Assembly: GCF_004361915.1 (NCBI RefSeq)
Contig: NZ_SNWP01000012.1
Location: 186,001 to 250,000 of the forward strand
Direction: 5' to 3'
DNA length: 64,000 bases
DNA from: Sediminibacterium goheungense
Lineage (GTDB): Bacteria; Bacteroidota; Bacteroidia; Chitinophagales; Chitinophagaceae
Below the pieces are notes generated by a model. The model was given only the letters and a program-made list of their open reading frames with translations, made no database searches and was not told the origin of the DNA. Both the position numbers and the translations under genes were made by a program. Below are positions 45,538-55,604 of the stretch, in pieces. Each line of letters begins with the position of its first letter. Position 1 is the first letter of the stretch.

Positions 45538-47436
45538 TTTGCCAGGAGCTCTCTTCTTAAGTTCCTCAACCGATAAATTAATCTGTCTGCCTACCTGTTT
45601 GCCGTTTTTATAGCATACGAATTTAACGTTGGCTACATCTTTGGGCAGGGTATAAGGTGCCTGATATTGGCGGTAAGTATGATCGGGATTGCTTTCGTCA
45701 ATTGAAAAATGTATGGTCATATCAGGTATTTCCTTATCAACCAGCAATACCAGATTGCCGTTGGTATCGTATCTGGCACTGATAATAGGGTCGTACATGG
45801 CCTTACTGTACCGTATATTGGCCGCATTAAGTCTGTCAAAATGTTGTTCTACCCTGTTAATAAAATCGGGCCATACCTTCCGGTCTTTGGGCGACCATAC
45901 CGACTCGGCAATGGCCATCGCCCTTGGCCATAACATATATTGTACCGCCCTGAAATTCTGCAATTGCTCCGTCCATAGATTACCCTGTCCGCCAAGTATA
46001 AATAAAGGGTCAACATTATCCGGCAGGGGGTCAAACTGATAAGCTTTCTGTAAACGCAGACCTGCATACACAGGTGGTTCTGCGGTTTTTTCACCCTGGT
46101 AGTAGTCCAGATAAGCAAAATCTGTGGGCGACATCACTACTTTATGGTTTGCTTTTGCGGCGGCAATACCTCCTTTCATACCTCTCCAACTCATTACAGA
46201 AGCGCCTTCAGCCAATCCTCCTTCCAGTATTTCGTCCCAACCCATCATTTTCTTTCCTTTGGAACGGATAATTTTTTCTACACGCTTTACAAAATAGCTT
46301 TGTACTGCATCCATATCTTTCAGGTTTTCCTTTAGCATCAGCGCCTTGATTTCCTCGCTCTTCTCCCAGAAATTTTTAGCCGTTTCATCGCCGCCCATAT
46401 GAATGTATTCAAAAGGGAAAAGCTGTGCTATTTCAGTAAATACTTTATCCAGTACTTCATACACTTTCTCATTGGCAGGAGAGAGGTTATTATCTTTCAG
46501 GGCATAAAAATGCGCCCCCGCCGGCCATTCCATAAATTTTTCACCCGCATTTACCCAATACGTAGTGCCTGGTGTGGCCGATAAACCAGGAATCGATGCC
46601 AGCATCGCCATACTGTGCCCTGGTATATCTACTTCAGGCAGGATATTTACAAAACGTTCCTTTGCATATTGAACAAGTTCGCGGATATCGTCATGGGTAT
46701 AAAAGCCACCATATGTTTTAGGCTCATCTGGCAAAGGATCTGAAGCATTGGCCCATTTGCCTTCACGTAAAGGGCGCCATGCACCTATATCTGTTAATTG
46801 TGGTAATGATTTGATCTGTATGCGCCAGCCCTGGTCATCGGTCAGGTGCAGATGAAGCAGGTTGAATTTATAGCGCACCATATCATCAATAAACTGTTTT
46901 ACCTCCTGTTTGGTAAAAAAATGTCTGCTCACATCAAACATCAATCCACGCCAGCCGAAACGGGGTTTGTCAACAACCGTCACAACAGGAATGTGCCAGT
47001 TTCTTTTCGCTGAAACATCCGTATTACCTTCTGAATGTTTAGGTAATAGCTGGAAAATAGTCTGCATGCCATAAAACAAACCTGCAGGCTGGTTGGCCAG
47101 CAAACTGATTCCGGAAGATTGCACTGTTAAGCGATATCCTTCTTCACCTAAACTGGTATCTTTTTTATCCAGTAACCTGAATTCAATATCTCCTTTGTTT
47201 TTTTCTCTTTGTAATCGGGTGCCGGTAACACGTAGAAAACGATCAGTAAACTGTGAGGCGATATTTTCCGTTTCTTTTCCTGTAACAGAAAAACGGATGA
47301 CAGGTTTAGCGTTGAAAACACCTGTACCTTTTTGTATAGAAACAGGTTGGGGTATTATATGAACAGGATTTTCTTTCTGCGCAGAAATCCTGAAAGCAGA
47401 GAATGTTAATAAAAAGACAGCAAGCAGTTTTTTCAT
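45529..47436 (-). CDS. Exported beta-N-acetylhexosaminidase (GH20)
   Basis: 635 residues from the ATG at 47436, which gives a signal peptide (about 1-20). The N-terminal GH20b domain is followed by the TIM barrel: RGLMFDVSRHFF near 163-174, HLHLTDDQGWR at 195-205, and the catalytic pair Asp350-Glu351 in HMGGDETAKNFW. A chitobiase-type C-terminal domain (about 540-635) is present. It releases terminal GlcNAc or GalNAc from glycans or chitin fragments, feeding amino-sugar use with the murQ/kinase pair. Its stop codon lies in a repeat. Confidence 0.94.
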   Translation of the reverse strand: MKKLLAVFLLTFSAFRISAQKENPVHIIPQPVSIQKGTGVFNAKPVIRFSVTGKETENIASQFTDRFLRVTGTRLQREKNKGDIEFRLLDKKDTSLGEEGYRLTVQSSGISLLANQPAGLFYGMQTIFQLLPKHSEGNTDVSAKRNWHIPVVTVVDKPRFGWRGLMFDVSRHFFTKQEVKQFIDDMVRYKFNLLHLHLTDDQGWRIQIKSLPQLTDIGAWRPLREGKWANASDPLPDEPKTYGGFYTHDDIRELVQYAKERFVNILPEVDIPGHSMAMLASIPGLSATPGTTYWVNAGEKFMEWPAGAHFYALKDNNLSPANEKVYEVLDKVFTEIAQLFPFEYIHMGGDETAKNFWEKSEEIKALMLKENLKDMDAVQSYFVKRVEKIIRSKGKKMMGWDEILEGGLAEGASVMSWRGMKGGIAAAKANHKVVMSPTDFAYLDYYQGEKTAEPPVYAGLRLQKAYQFDPLPDNVDPLFILGGQGNLWTEQLQNFRAVQYMLWPRAMAIAESVWSPKDRKVWPDFINRVEQHFDRLNAANIRYSKAMYDPIISARYDTNGNLVLLVDKEIPDMTIHFSIDESNPDHTYRQYQAPYTLPKDVANVKFVCYKNGKQVGRQINLSVEELKKRAPGKRP

Positions 47437-47487
47437 AGTAAGCATATTTAAAACGGAAAAATAAGACAAAACACCAAGTGTTCATCA

Positions 47488-47600
47488 AAGGAGTCCGTCC
47501 TTCTTTCGTCAGGGTGTCCGGAACTCAGTGGGTCCGAAAGACAAGCAAAAGTTGGCTGCAATGCAATCATCTTTCTGACTTCCGGACTTCCCGTCTTTCC
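47488..47600. repeat. Word-like intergenic repeat, family D (copy 2)
   Basis: GTCCGTCCTTCTTTCGTCAGG-like words on the left and CTTCCGGACTTCCCGTCTTTCC on the right. It shares the 15-mer CCTTCTTTCGTCAGG (47499-47513) with copy 3 (60438-60452). It lies just past the ahcY terminator. Confidence 0.7.
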
Positions 47601-47602
47601 CC

Positions 47603-47633
47603 AAAAAAAAAGCCCGGTACATATGTACCGGGC
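47603..47633 (-). terminator. Rho-independent terminator of ahcY
   Basis: Perfect palindrome GCCCGGTACAT/ATGTACCGGGC at 47612-47633, followed on the minus strand by nine T residues (47603-47611). Confidence 0.9.
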
Positions 47634-47655
47634 CTGCATAAAAATCACACAAATA

Positions 47656-48981
47656 TTAATAACGATAGTGTTCTGCTTTGAAAGGACCATTCTTGGCAAT
47701 GCCGAGGTAATCAGCCTGCTCATCAGTCAGTTCATCCAGTTCAGCACCTACTTTGGCAAGGTGTAAACGGGCTACTTTCTCATCCAGGTGTTTGGGTAAC
47801 ACATATACTTTGTTCTCATAATTTTTGTGGTTGTTCCACAGTTCAATCTGAGCCAGTGTCTGGTTAGAGAATGAGTTACTCATTACAAATGAAGGGTGTC
47901 CGGTAGCGCAACCCAGGTTCACCAGACGGCCTTCTGCCAGGATGATCACATCCTTACCATCAATATTATACAGGTCAACCTGTGGTTTGATGGTGTCTTT
48001 GGTATGACCATAATGATTGTTCAACCATGCTATATCAATTTCAATATCAAAGTGACCGATATTACAAACGATCGCTTTGTCTTTCATCAGACGGAAATGT
48101 TTTTCAGTCAACAGGTCACGGCAACCTGAAGCGGTTACAACGATATCGGCTTCTTTAACCGCATCAATCATTTTCTTTACTTCAAAACCGTCCATTGCAG
48201 CCTGTAAAGCACAGATGGGATCGATTTCTGTAACAATTACACGGCAACCGGCACCACGTAAAGAAAGAGCAGAACCTTTACCCACATCACCATAACCACC
48301 TACCACAGCTACTTTGCCAGCCATCATTACATCGGTAGCACGACGGATCGCATCAACCAGTGATTCCTGACAGCCGTATTTGTTATCGAATTTAGATTTG
48401 GTAACAGAGTCATTCACATTGATCGCAGGAATGGGTAAAGTACCTTTTGCCATACGCTCATATAAACGGTGAACACCTGTAGTGGTTTCTTCCGATAAAC
48501 CTTTGATATGCTGAACCAGCTCAGGATATTTATCAAAAACCATATTAGTAAGGTCACCGCCATCATCTAGAATCATGTTCAATGGACGATCGGCACCACC
48601 AAAGAATAAAGTCTGCTCAATACACCAGTCAGCTTCTTCCAGTGTTTGTCCTTTCCATGCAAATACACCAACACCTGCAGCAGCAATGGCAGCAGCAGCC
48701 TGATCCTGTGTAGAGAAGATATTACAAGAGCTCCATTTTACTTCAGCACCCAGGGCAACCAGGGTTTCAATTAATACTGCTGTCTGGATGGTCATGTGTA
48801 AACAACCTGCGATGCGTGCGCCTTTCAAGGGCTGAGAAGCACCATATTCTGCGCGGAGCGACATCAGGCCGGGCATTTCTGCTTCGGCAAGACGAATTTC
48901 TTTACGGCCCCAGTCTGCCAGACTGATATCGGCCACCTTATACTTCAAACTGAAATCGATGGAAGAGGTTAAATTTGACAT
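47656..48981 (-). CDS. ahcY: Adenosylhomocysteinase
   Basis: 441 residues. NAD-dependent hydrolase that splits S-adenosylhomocysteine into adenosine and homocysteine, relieving methyltransferase inhibition. NAD loop is [11 protein letters not shown]; substrate-binding segments include [32 protein letters not shown] and [16 protein letters not shown]. It ends with KAEHYRY, the usual C-terminus. It is divergent from an Lrp/AsnC regulator, and a strong terminator follows. Confidence 0.97.
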   Translation of the reverse strand: MSNLTSSIDFSLKYKVADISLADWGRKEIRLAEAEMPGLMSLRAEYGASQPLKGARIAGCLHMTIQTAVLIETLVALGAEVKWSSCNIFSTQDQAAAAIAAAGVGVFAWKGQTLEEADWCIEQTLFFGGADRPLNMILDDGGDLTNMVFDKYPELVQHIKGLSEETTTGVHRLYERMAKGTLPIPAINVNDSVTKSKFDNKYGCQESLVDAIRRATDVMMAGKVAVVGGYGDVGKGSALSLRGAGCRVIVTEIDPICALQAAMDGFEVKKMIDAVKEADIVVTASGCRDLLTEKHFRLMKDKAIVCNIGHFDIEIDIAWLNNHYGHTKDTIKPQVDLYNIDGKDVIILAEGRLVNLGCATGHPSFVMSNSFSNQTLAQIELWNNHKNYENKVYVLPKHLDEKVARLHLAKVGAELDELTDEQADYLGIAKNGPFKAEHYRY

Positions 48982-49001
48982 TTTAGTGTTTTTATGAAGT
49001 G

Positions 49002-49009
49002 CAAATCTA
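49002..49009 (-). promoter_or_regulatory. Putative -7 box for ahcY
   Basis: On the minus strand TAGATTTG matches TAnnTTTG exactly, 20 bases before the ATG. The -33 position is not a clear match. Confidence 0.4.
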
Positions 49010-49099
49010 AAATGATAGACGAATATTCTTTATTATTAAATTATTTTGGAATAAAATAGCATAAATTATGTATTTTACAGAATATATAAGCTAAAACAA

Positions 49100-49600
49100 A
49101 TGGCAAAAACACGTTCTACAGCCGATTCCACTACCACAGGCCTCCACTTAGATGAAAAAGACCTGGCCATTCTCCGGGTTTTACAGCAGAATGCACGGGC
49201 CACTGTGAAAGAAATAGCTGATAAAGTGCTGTTAAGTACCACACCTGTACATGAGCGTATCAAAAGGATGGAAGAAGACGGTATTATCCGGCAGTACGCC
49301 ACTTTGCTTGATCACGCCAAAGTGAAGAAAGGATTGATGGTCATCTGTTATGTGTCACTAAAACAACACAACCGGAATGCGGGTGAGCGGTTCATCAAAA
49401 GTATTCTTGAAATGAATGAAGTCATTGAATGCTACAATATCTCAGGTGAATTTGATTTCATGCTGAAAGTTGTAGCTGAAAATATGGATGATTACTACAA
49501 TTTTCACGTCAATAAACTCAGTCAGGCCGAAAACCTCGGTCATGTCCAGAGTGTATTTGTAATGGGGGTCATTAAGCAGACCCATGTGTTGGTACATTAA
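49100..49600 (+). CDS. Lrp/AsnC family transcriptional regulator
   Basis: 166 residues. The N-terminal winged helix-turn-helix (about 18-70) reads ILRVLQQNARATVKEIADKV then TTPVHERIKRMEEDGIIRQY. The C-terminal RAM effector domain follows (GLMVICYVSLKQH, VIECYNISGEFDFMLKVVAE). It probably senses an amino acid and binds the A/T-rich 118-base region shared with divergent ahcY, so regulation of the methionine/SAM cycle is a reasonable inference. Direct evidence of binding sites is lacking. Confidence 0.92.
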   Translation: MAKTRSTADSTTTGLHLDEKDLAILRVLQQNARATVKEIADKVLLSTTPVHERIKRMEEDGIIRQYATLLDHAKVKKGLMVICYVSLKQHNRNAGERFIKSILEMNEVIECYNISGEFDFMLKVVAENMDDYYNFHVNKLSQAENLGHVQSVFVMGVIKQTHVLVH

Positions 49601-49702
49601 TAAACAACGATATAAGCTAATTGTATCAGGCGTCAGATGATATCTGAGGTCTTTTACGGAAACCGTCTATCCTGGGGCTGATACTTTATGCTATAAAGTC
49701 AT

Positions 49703-50038
49703 TTAATTCCACAACGTTCCATCCAGTCCCACTACCATTCCCAGCCACAATGCAATAAGATGGCCGATGATGCCAAGCAGGGTAATTAGTATTTTGTTCC
49801 AGCCTTTTTCATAACGGTATTTATCCAGAAAGTGAAAACAGAGACCAGCTCCGGCAACCGCTAAAGGAACAATCACCAGTGGTCTTATCATCCAGTGTTT
49901 AGGCCAGGAAGGATCAGGGTTTTTCACCATCAATAAAAAGAAGCTGATGACTGCAAGACCTAAACCTGCTCCTAGTAGCACGCGATGTAATAAGTGACCG
50001 GGATAAGTAGTCGGGTTGATTTTTTCAGAAGTTAACAT
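49703..50038 (-). CDS. Small integral membrane protein of unknown function
   Basis: 111 residues from the ATG at 50038; the frame is open further upstream but gives an unlikely N-terminus. Three hydrophobic segments (VLLGAGLGLAVISFFLLMV, a second around LVIVPLAVAGAGLCF, a third around ILITLLGIIGHLIALWLG). I do not recognise a named family. It lies downstream of the erythromycin-esterase gene on the same strand, with a 76-base gap. Confidence 0.65.
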   Translation of the reverse strand: MLTSEKINPTTYPGHLLHRVLLGAGLGLAVISFFLLMVKNPDPSWPKHWMIRPLVIVPLAVAGAGLCFHFLDKYRYEKGWNKILITLLGIIGHLIALWLGMVVGLDGTLWN

Positions 50039-50114
50039 AAAGATGTTTTTAAAAGTACTTTGAATTACAAAGTAAATGTATAAAATGTAATTTTCAAAAA
50101 AAAGAGGAAAGAAT

Positions 50115-51410
50115 TCAGGGGGCAATTGTTTTACATCCTTTTATTTTTCTAATAAAGAATATCCCATTAAAAGCTTTTTGCCAGGGGTAGTAGGCATTTC
50201 TATGTTGATTGGCTGGGAGAGAGCCTTTCATATAAAAAGAAAGGTTTTGCTTATGATGATTGTTCCAGTTATGCCAGTCTGTAAAGGCATAATCCCATTT
50301 AGCGGGAATATGCGTTTCAAAACTTTTTTTGGTGGGCGATTCTGCAATTGTGAAAAGGTCGGGACGTGTTGTCCATGAAGAAGTAGCTTCATAAGAAGTA
50401 AATCCGATTGCGTAGTATTTGTTCGGGTTAACAGTAGTATCGCCTAATAGATGTCCAAGCATGGTATCAGCTGGTTCCTTTTTATCAATCATCCTTTTCG
50501 CTATATGAGCATTATGAGCCCATACAATCATTTTTTCATTAGGATATTTGTGTGTTAATAACCATAGCAGATTTTCAAACATTTGCCGGTCACGTATTGT
50601 ATAGTTTCTTTCTTTTTGCTGAAGCAGAAATGGAAGAATATTGCGATAAGCCGACAGTACATTATCTATAATTACTTTTTCCTCAGGTGATAGACTTTTT
50701 ACATTAGCATTTGCATCAATTAATTGTTCCAATGCATATTTTCCTTTTTTGCATGAGGAAGTATCTGCCTTCTTACCATCGAAAAATATACTATTCAAAT
50801 TTTCGACCACTAATGCTGCTAGATATTTTTCTTCTTTTGTAACTGAAATTTTTTCTAATGCTTTTACTAGGGCTGGTTTCAGGTAAGTAAATGAATAGGG
50901 TGTTTGTATCTGACAATCCATACCAGCTAATATAATTGGAGATGGAGTTGATTGCGTTTGATAGATATAATCATACAGAAAAGGAGCTGCACCGTCGCAC
51001 CACGACCACATACCGGCCAGGTTATGGTAAATAAACCTGCGTAGGCTATCTTTCGTTTTTGGTATTTTTTCAAATCCGTTTGTAAGTCCGAAATAGTCTG
51101 ATTCAAAGACTACCACATTAAATCCTTTTTTTTCATGTAGGTATCTGATTATTCTACCTTTTGCCTCAAAACTGCTACCATCTCCGTGCATTTGTTCTCC
51201 CAGCGATACAATTCTTGCATCTCCGATGGCATCGCCTATTGCTTCCAGATCAGTAAAATCAGTATCGTTAATCCGGATACTTGAAATCTGCCTTGCATTT
51301 TGTTGTACATATTTCAGAATTTTTTGTGCATGTAAAGGACAGTGGTTGAAAACTGAACAAATCGACACAATGAAGAAAACAATTATTATGTAGTTTTTAC
51401 GGATAAGCAT
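50115..51410 (-). CDS. Erythromycin-esterase family protein
   Basis: 431 residues from the ATG at 51410, giving a hydrophobic signal (about 6-21). The catalytic glutamate and histidine are seen in [10 protein letters not shown] (Glu72, His75), with a second histidine site in [10 protein letters not shown]. The family hydrolyses macrolide lactones in a few members, but most environmental homologues have unknown substrates. Exported, which differs from the cytoplasmic resistance enzymes. A resistance role should not be assumed. Confidence 0.85.
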   Translation of the reverse strand: MLIRKNYIIIVFFIVSICSVFNHCPLHAQKILKYVQQNARQISSIRINDTDFTDLEAIGDAIGDARIVSLGEQMHGDGSSFEAKGRIIRYLHEKKGFNVVVFESDYFGLTNGFEKIPKTKDSLRRFIYHNLAGMWSWCDGAAPFLYDYIYQTQSTPSPIILAGMDCQIQTPYSFTYLKPALVKALEKISVTKEEKYLAALVVENLNSIFFDGKKADTSSCKKGKYALEQLIDANANVKSLSPEEKVIIDNVLSAYRNILPFLLQQKERNYTIRDRQMFENLLWLLTHKYPNEKMIVWAHNAHIAKRMIDKKEPADTMLGHLLGDTTVNPNKYYAIGFTSYEATSSWTTRPDLFTIAESPTKKSFETHIPAKWDYAFTDWHNWNNHHKQNLSFYMKGSLPANQHRNAYYPWQKAFNGIFFIRKIKGCKTIAP

Positions 51411-51489
51411 ATAATATTTGATAACACCGGACCCATATATTGAATTTGCAGGATAATGAACCATGGCATTTTTAAGTTAAGGTATAGAT

Positions 51490-52083
51490 TTATGAAATCC
51501 ATCCCTGCTTGTGGGCCAGGGCAACTAGTTCTGCACTGCTTTGTGCGTCATATTTATTCATGAGGTTTTTCCTATGCGTGTTTACGGTGTGAACACTGAG
51601 AAAAAGCTGATCGGCAATTTCAGCAGAGCTTTTGCCCGAAGCAATGAGTTCCAGTATTTCCAGTTCCCTTTTTCCCGGTAAGGCAAGCCTGGTTTTTTGT
51701 GGGAGTTTTGTATAGAATCTTTCTATGGCAAGCTTTACGGCAACGGTTAGTTGTGCCGGTATGAAGGGTTTGAGTAGGTAAGCTTCGAAGTCGGTTGTGG
51801 CAGCTTCAGAAAGGGTAGCTTCATCTGAATAGGCCGTAAGGTATAAAAAGGGAACAGGTTCAAGAGCTGTTATGGCTTTTGCCGTTTCAATACCATTGAG
51901 CTTCCCCTTAATATGGATATCGCAAATAATCAGATTGGGTTTTGTTTCTTTAAATAGCGTGATGGCCGTGGTAGACCTATCGGCAATACCTGCAATATGA
52001 TAACCCTGCTGTTCCAGTACAGCGGCAATGTTTTCTGCAACTACTAACTCATCTTCTATGATCAATATCTTCATTTCTGTCAT
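51490..52083 (-). CDS. LuxR-family response regulator
   Basis: 197 residues. Receiver domain 1-120 with phospho-acceptor Asp55 (LIICDIHIKG) and a KP pair near 107. A LuxR helix-turn-helix follows at about 140-197 (ELEILELIASGKSSAEIADQ, LFLSVHTVNTHRKNL). It starts 8 bases after the TPR histidine kinase gene and should be its partner. A start at Met4 is equally possible. Confidence 0.93.
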   Translation of the reverse strand: MTEMKILIIEDELVVAENIAAVLEQQGYHIAGIADRSTTAITLFKETKPNLIICDIHIKGKLNGIETAKAITALEPVPFLYLTAYSDEATLSEAATTDFEAYLLKPFIPAQLTVAVKLAIERFYTKLPQKTRLALPGKRELEILELIASGKSSAEIADQLFLSVHTVNTHRKNLMNKYDAQSSAELVALAHKQGWIS

Positions 52084-52091
52084 ACAGGAAG

Positions 52092-54263
52092 CTATTGGGC
52101 AGTATGGAATGATATATTAAATACGGATCCCTTATTAATTGAAATATCCATGGTTGCTCCCAATTGCTGTACAAAAGTACGGATCAGTTTTAAACCAAAA
52201 GAGGCGGATGAAACAGCCGACAGGTTAATACCTTTTCCATTATCTCGTACCGTTAAGGAGACGGTTCCATCATTTGTATCCTCCGTAAGTTCAATGGTTA
52301 ATAAAGGATTTTCTACCTGCACAAAAGCATGTTTGAAAGCATTGGTAATGAGTTCGTTTATAATGAGGGCCAATGGTGTGGCCAGATCTACATCCATATT
52401 TTTGGAACGTAATGCAATACGGGTTTGCACAATCGACTTATCGTAACCAAAGCTATTTGCCAGCATGAAGGAAAGTGAAGTAATATATTCTTCTATGTTG
52501 ATGGCCCGAAGGTTCTCATCCATATACATTTTCTGGTGAAGCAGGCTCATGGCTTCCACTCTTGCTTTACCTTCTTCTATAGCAGACCGCGCATTCGAAT
52601 CGGTAAGTTTAAGCGATTGTAAATTCAGCACACTGCCAATAACCTGAAGATTATTTTTTACCCGGTGGTGCAGTTCCCTGAGCAAGGTTTCAATTCGTTG
52701 GTTTTTCTGTGCCAGTTCAAGTGCCGTTTTCTTTTTCTGGCGATAACTTCTATACATGGCAATGGCTGTAACAGATAACAGACCTATCACAGCAACCGAT
52801 GTCCATAACCTGAGCTTGGTTTCTTTTAACTGCAAGTCTTTCAACTCTTTCTCCTTGGCTGCCAGTGCAAGAGCATCTTCTCTTTTACTGATTTCAAATT
52901 CAGATTGAAGCTTATTGATTTTTAATTCGGTTTCAGCATTACTATTTTCGCCTCCAAATGCCAGGTATTCATTCCTGAAACGGCGGGCATTATCCATTTC
53001 ACCGGTTTCCTCGTATACTTTACTTAACAGATAGTCGGTGTATCTTTTGGTTCCTTTGTCTACGGTTTTGGATTGTAAAGCATAGCTTTTTAATAAATAA
53101 TCTTCTGCTTTTGCAAACTGTCTGATATTAAGATGTGCTGATGCAAGTGCGTTGTATGCCCTGGATATTTCAGTTGCCTGTTTTTTTGGATCATAAATTG
53201 CTATGGCCCGTTGGTAATAATCAATGGCCAGTAAATGATTTTCTTTGGTGCTGGCAATATCCCCTAGATCAATGTAGCTGGCAGCAATTGCCGACGAGTC
53301 TTTAATAGAAGTGGCAATATTCAGTCGTAAGGCACTATAGCTGGATGCAGAATCAAATTCCTTCAACCTGATAAAACACCTGGCAATATTACCCAGTATC
53401 GACATTTTCACGACAGGCTGTAATATGTTCTGCTGTAAACCAAAAGCTTTCTTATAATAACTGAGGCTTTCTGAAGTGTTATTCAATGAGCTGTAAGTAT
53501 TACCTGCCGCCAGGTATAGATTGGGAAGTGTAGATTTGTCCTGTAATCTCTCGGCCATTTTAATCGACCTGAGTATCTGATCCAGGGAGGCAACTTTGTC
53601 GCCGGCCATCCTGGATGCGTTAGACATAGCAGCCAGTATTCTTTGTTTACTTATTTCGTCATTTATTTTCTCAGCCAAATCATATGCCATTTCATAGTCG
53701 TCTGTAGCCCGGTCAATTTCCTTCATCTGCATAAAAATATTGCCACGGGTGATAAAGATATTCGCCATGATCCTGTTGTCCAGATCCGCTCTTTTGCCGG
53801 CATCAAGGGCTTCATTGGCAGACAAGAGGGCTTTCTGCATTTCCATAGATCTTACATAGCCTGGTATTAAATTCAAAGAAGCTTCAGCAATGCCTCTCTG
53901 ATAATTATTTTTTTTGGCTAGCGTATAGCTGAGCGAATCAAACTGATAAGCAAGACTCAGGTTGTTTTTCCTGCGATACATATTGGCCAGTGCACACATG
54001 GCATCTGTTTGGCCATTTTCATTATTGCCTTCACGATAAATGGTTAAAGCTTCCTGCGTAAAAGCCATGGACTGATCTGGCTGTCTTGGAAATTCAATTC
54101 TTGCCAACTGGAGCAGGAGTGCAGCCCTTTGCTCTCCTCTGGCTGTTTTTAATTGTTCGTATAAAGCGGTAGCATTATCAGGTCGCTGAACCTGTGCATT
54201 GGATTGTGAATTACTTAATAATATGAAAAGCAGCAGTATTTTTCTCATGCAGAACACTTTCAT
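52092..54263 (-). CDS. Tetratricopeptide-repeat sensor histidine kinase
   Basis: 723 residues. A signal peptide (about 6-23) is followed by about eight TPR units in the periplasm (for example AYQFDSLSYTLAKKNNYQRG, LAIDYYQRAIAIYDPKKQ). One transmembrane helix (LWTSVAVIGLLSVTAIAMY, about 480-500) leads to a HisKA_2/HWE-type kinase: LLRELHHRVKNNLQVIGSVL with the phospho-acceptor His, then LALIINELITNAFKHAF and TVRDNGKGI. It pairs with the LuxR regulator 8 bases downstream. A start at the ATG at 54248 is also possible. Confidence 0.92.
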   Translation of the reverse strand: MKVFCMRKILLLFILLSNSQSNAQVQRPDNATALYEQLKTARGEQRAALLLQLARIEFPRQPDQSMAFTQEALTIYREGNNENGQTDAMCALANMYRRKNNLSLAYQFDSLSYTLAKKNNYQRGIAEASLNLIPGYVRSMEMQKALLSANEALDAGKRADLDNRIMANIFITRGNIFMQMKEIDRATDDYEMAYDLAEKINDEISKQRILAAMSNASRMAGDKVASLDQILRSIKMAERLQDKSTLPNLYLAAGNTYSSLNNTSESLSYYKKAFGLQQNILQPVVKMSILGNIARCFIRLKEFDSASSYSALRLNIATSIKDSSAIAASYIDLGDIASTKENHLLAIDYYQRAIAIYDPKKQATEISRAYNALASAHLNIRQFAKAEDYLLKSYALQSKTVDKGTKRYTDYLLSKVYEETGEMDNARRFRNEYLAFGGENSNAETELKINKLQSEFEISKREDALALAAKEKELKDLQLKETKLRLWTSVAVIGLLSVTAIAMYRSYRQKKKTALELAQKNQRIETLLRELHHRVKNNLQVIGSVLNLQSLKLTDSNARSAIEEGKARVEAMSLLHQKMYMDENLRAINIEEYITSLSFMLANSFGYDKSIVQTRIALRSKNMDVDLATPLALIINELITNAFKHAFVQVENPLLTIELTEDTNDGTVSLTVRDNGKGINLSAVSSASFGLKLIRTFVQQLGATMDISINKGSVFNISFHTAQ

Positions 54264-54453
54264 AATTAGATGTAATATAAGACAGTCTGCATATTTACGA
54301 AAAGTTGTTTAACGTAGTTTTATAGTTCAGTCTGCATACAGCCGAATAGCTACTTATTTTAACCTGTAAAGATCTGTCTGGTAAGGCTTGCAATCATCTG
54401 TTATAGTTCAATTTGGATTCATAGGATGAGTCTCCGGTTATGTAATCAGGTGC

Positions 54454-54951
54454 TTACACAGATTTCGACATAATATAATCATCCATAATGAAGCCTTTCC
54501 CAATATCAAGTCGGTATTCTTTTTCAATACTGAACCCCATTTTATGGTAAAAATCTTTCGCCTTATTTTCCTTATTTACCTGTAAAAATAAACGGGTATG
54601 TTGTTGCGATCGTGTATAGTGTACGACTTCTTCCAAAAGAGCCTTTCCTGCCCCCGTTTTCTGCACTGTGGGAAGAATATATAGCTTGTTAAGTTTACAA
54701 CCTTCTTCTCCTTCATTCGAAACCGAAGCAAATCCAACAGGCTGCTGGTTATATTCTGCAATAAAAAATTGATGCCCTTTTGCAATCTGCTCAAGTAAAG
54801 CGGCATCACTGTAGATCATATCCAACATATACCTGATTTGTTCTGCTGAAATGATATTCCCATAAGCTACGGGCCAGGTTTCTTCGGCAATTTCACGTAT
54901 CAGGGCAATATCATCCGGTACGGCGGTTCTTATTACCAATGCGCTTTGCAT
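54454..54951 (-). CDS. GNAT family N-acetyltransferase
   Basis: 165 residues. Standard GNAT fold: AVPDDIALIREIAEETWPVA at the start, LYILPTVQKTGAGKALLEEV as acetyl-CoA loop, and LQVNKENKAKDFYHKMGFS near the end. Substrate unknown. It lies 10 bases after the PAP2 phosphatase gene on the same strand. Confidence 0.88.
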   Translation of the reverse strand: MQSALVIRTAVPDDIALIREIAEETWPVAYGNIISAEQIRYMLDMIYSDAALLEQIAKGHQFFIAEYNQQPVGFASVSNEGEEGCKLNKLYILPTVQKTGAGKALLEEVVHYTRSQQHTRLFLQVNKENKAKDFYHKMGFSIEKEYRLDIGKGFIMDDYIMSKSV

Positions 54952-54961
54952 GTTTACAGTA

Positions 54962-55594
54962 TTACTTTTTGTGAAAGAGTTTTTTATTCAGCCAATGTGA
55001 GGCATAGGCACTGCCAATACCGGTTGCAGCACCCATCAGTACATCTGAAGGGTAATGCTGTCCAAGGTACAATCGTGAATAGGCTACACTGGTGCTCCAG
55101 AGATAAGCCGGTAGGGTTATGTACCATTTTTTATATTGAATAGATAAAGAAGCCGCTGTTGCAAAGCTTACAGATACATGCCCCGAAGGGAAAGCGTATC
55201 CATTGTCAGGTTTATCCGGATAAATATCTGCATACACATTCGCAGGTCTATCACGCTTCACCAATTGCTTCATGATACTGGTGGTAGCAGCTGATATAAA
55301 AATGCTGGCACCTATTTCAATAGCTTTTTGCTTGCTATTCTTATCATGGTTTATCAAAGCGGCTGTCATAATACCGGCAGGTATGAGTACGCTGATGGGT
55401 TTGGCCGTAGTGGAAATGCCATCCCATACCGTTCCCGCAGGATGCATAGGGTTGATGTTTCGAAGCAAATTTAACTCCCATGATGCTTGTCCATATAATA
55501 TTTGTGTACCCGCAAAGCACATGACTATACACAACAAAAGCCATTTTTTGCGTATGGCTTTTGTTGTGTTGGTAATATTCTTCCACTTTTTCAT
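54962..55594 (-). CDS. PAP2 family membrane phosphatase
   Basis: 210 residues with an N-terminal membrane anchor or signal and further membrane segments. All three catalytic motifs are present: KRDRPAN (motif 1), PSGHVSVSF (motif 2) and SRLYLGQHYPSDV (motif 3). Such enzymes dephosphorylate lipid phosphates, including undecaprenyl pyrophosphate. It begins 10 bases after the valS stop codon on the same strand. Confidence 0.92.
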   Translation of the reverse strand: MKKWKNITNTTKAIRKKWLLLCIVMCFAGTQILYGQASWELNLLRNINPMHPAGTVWDGISTTAKPISVLIPAGIMTAALINHDKNSKQKAIEIGASIFISAATTSIMKQLVKRDRPANVYADIYPDKPDNGYAFPSGHVSVSFATAASLSIQYKKWYITLPAYLWSTSVAYSRLYLGQHYPSDVLMGAATGIGSAYASHWLNKKLFHKK

Positions 55595-55604
55595 GTAACT
55601 GTTC

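Noticed and set aside
48982..49099. SAM or SAH riboswitch before ahcY
   Set aside because: The leader before ahcY is short (a putative -7 box 20 bases from the ATG) and shows no suitable paired structure.
50115..51410. Macrolide resistance gene
   Set aside because: It belongs to the erythromycin-esterase family, but it is exported and family membership alone does not show macrolide hydrolysis. No mobile element lies nearby.
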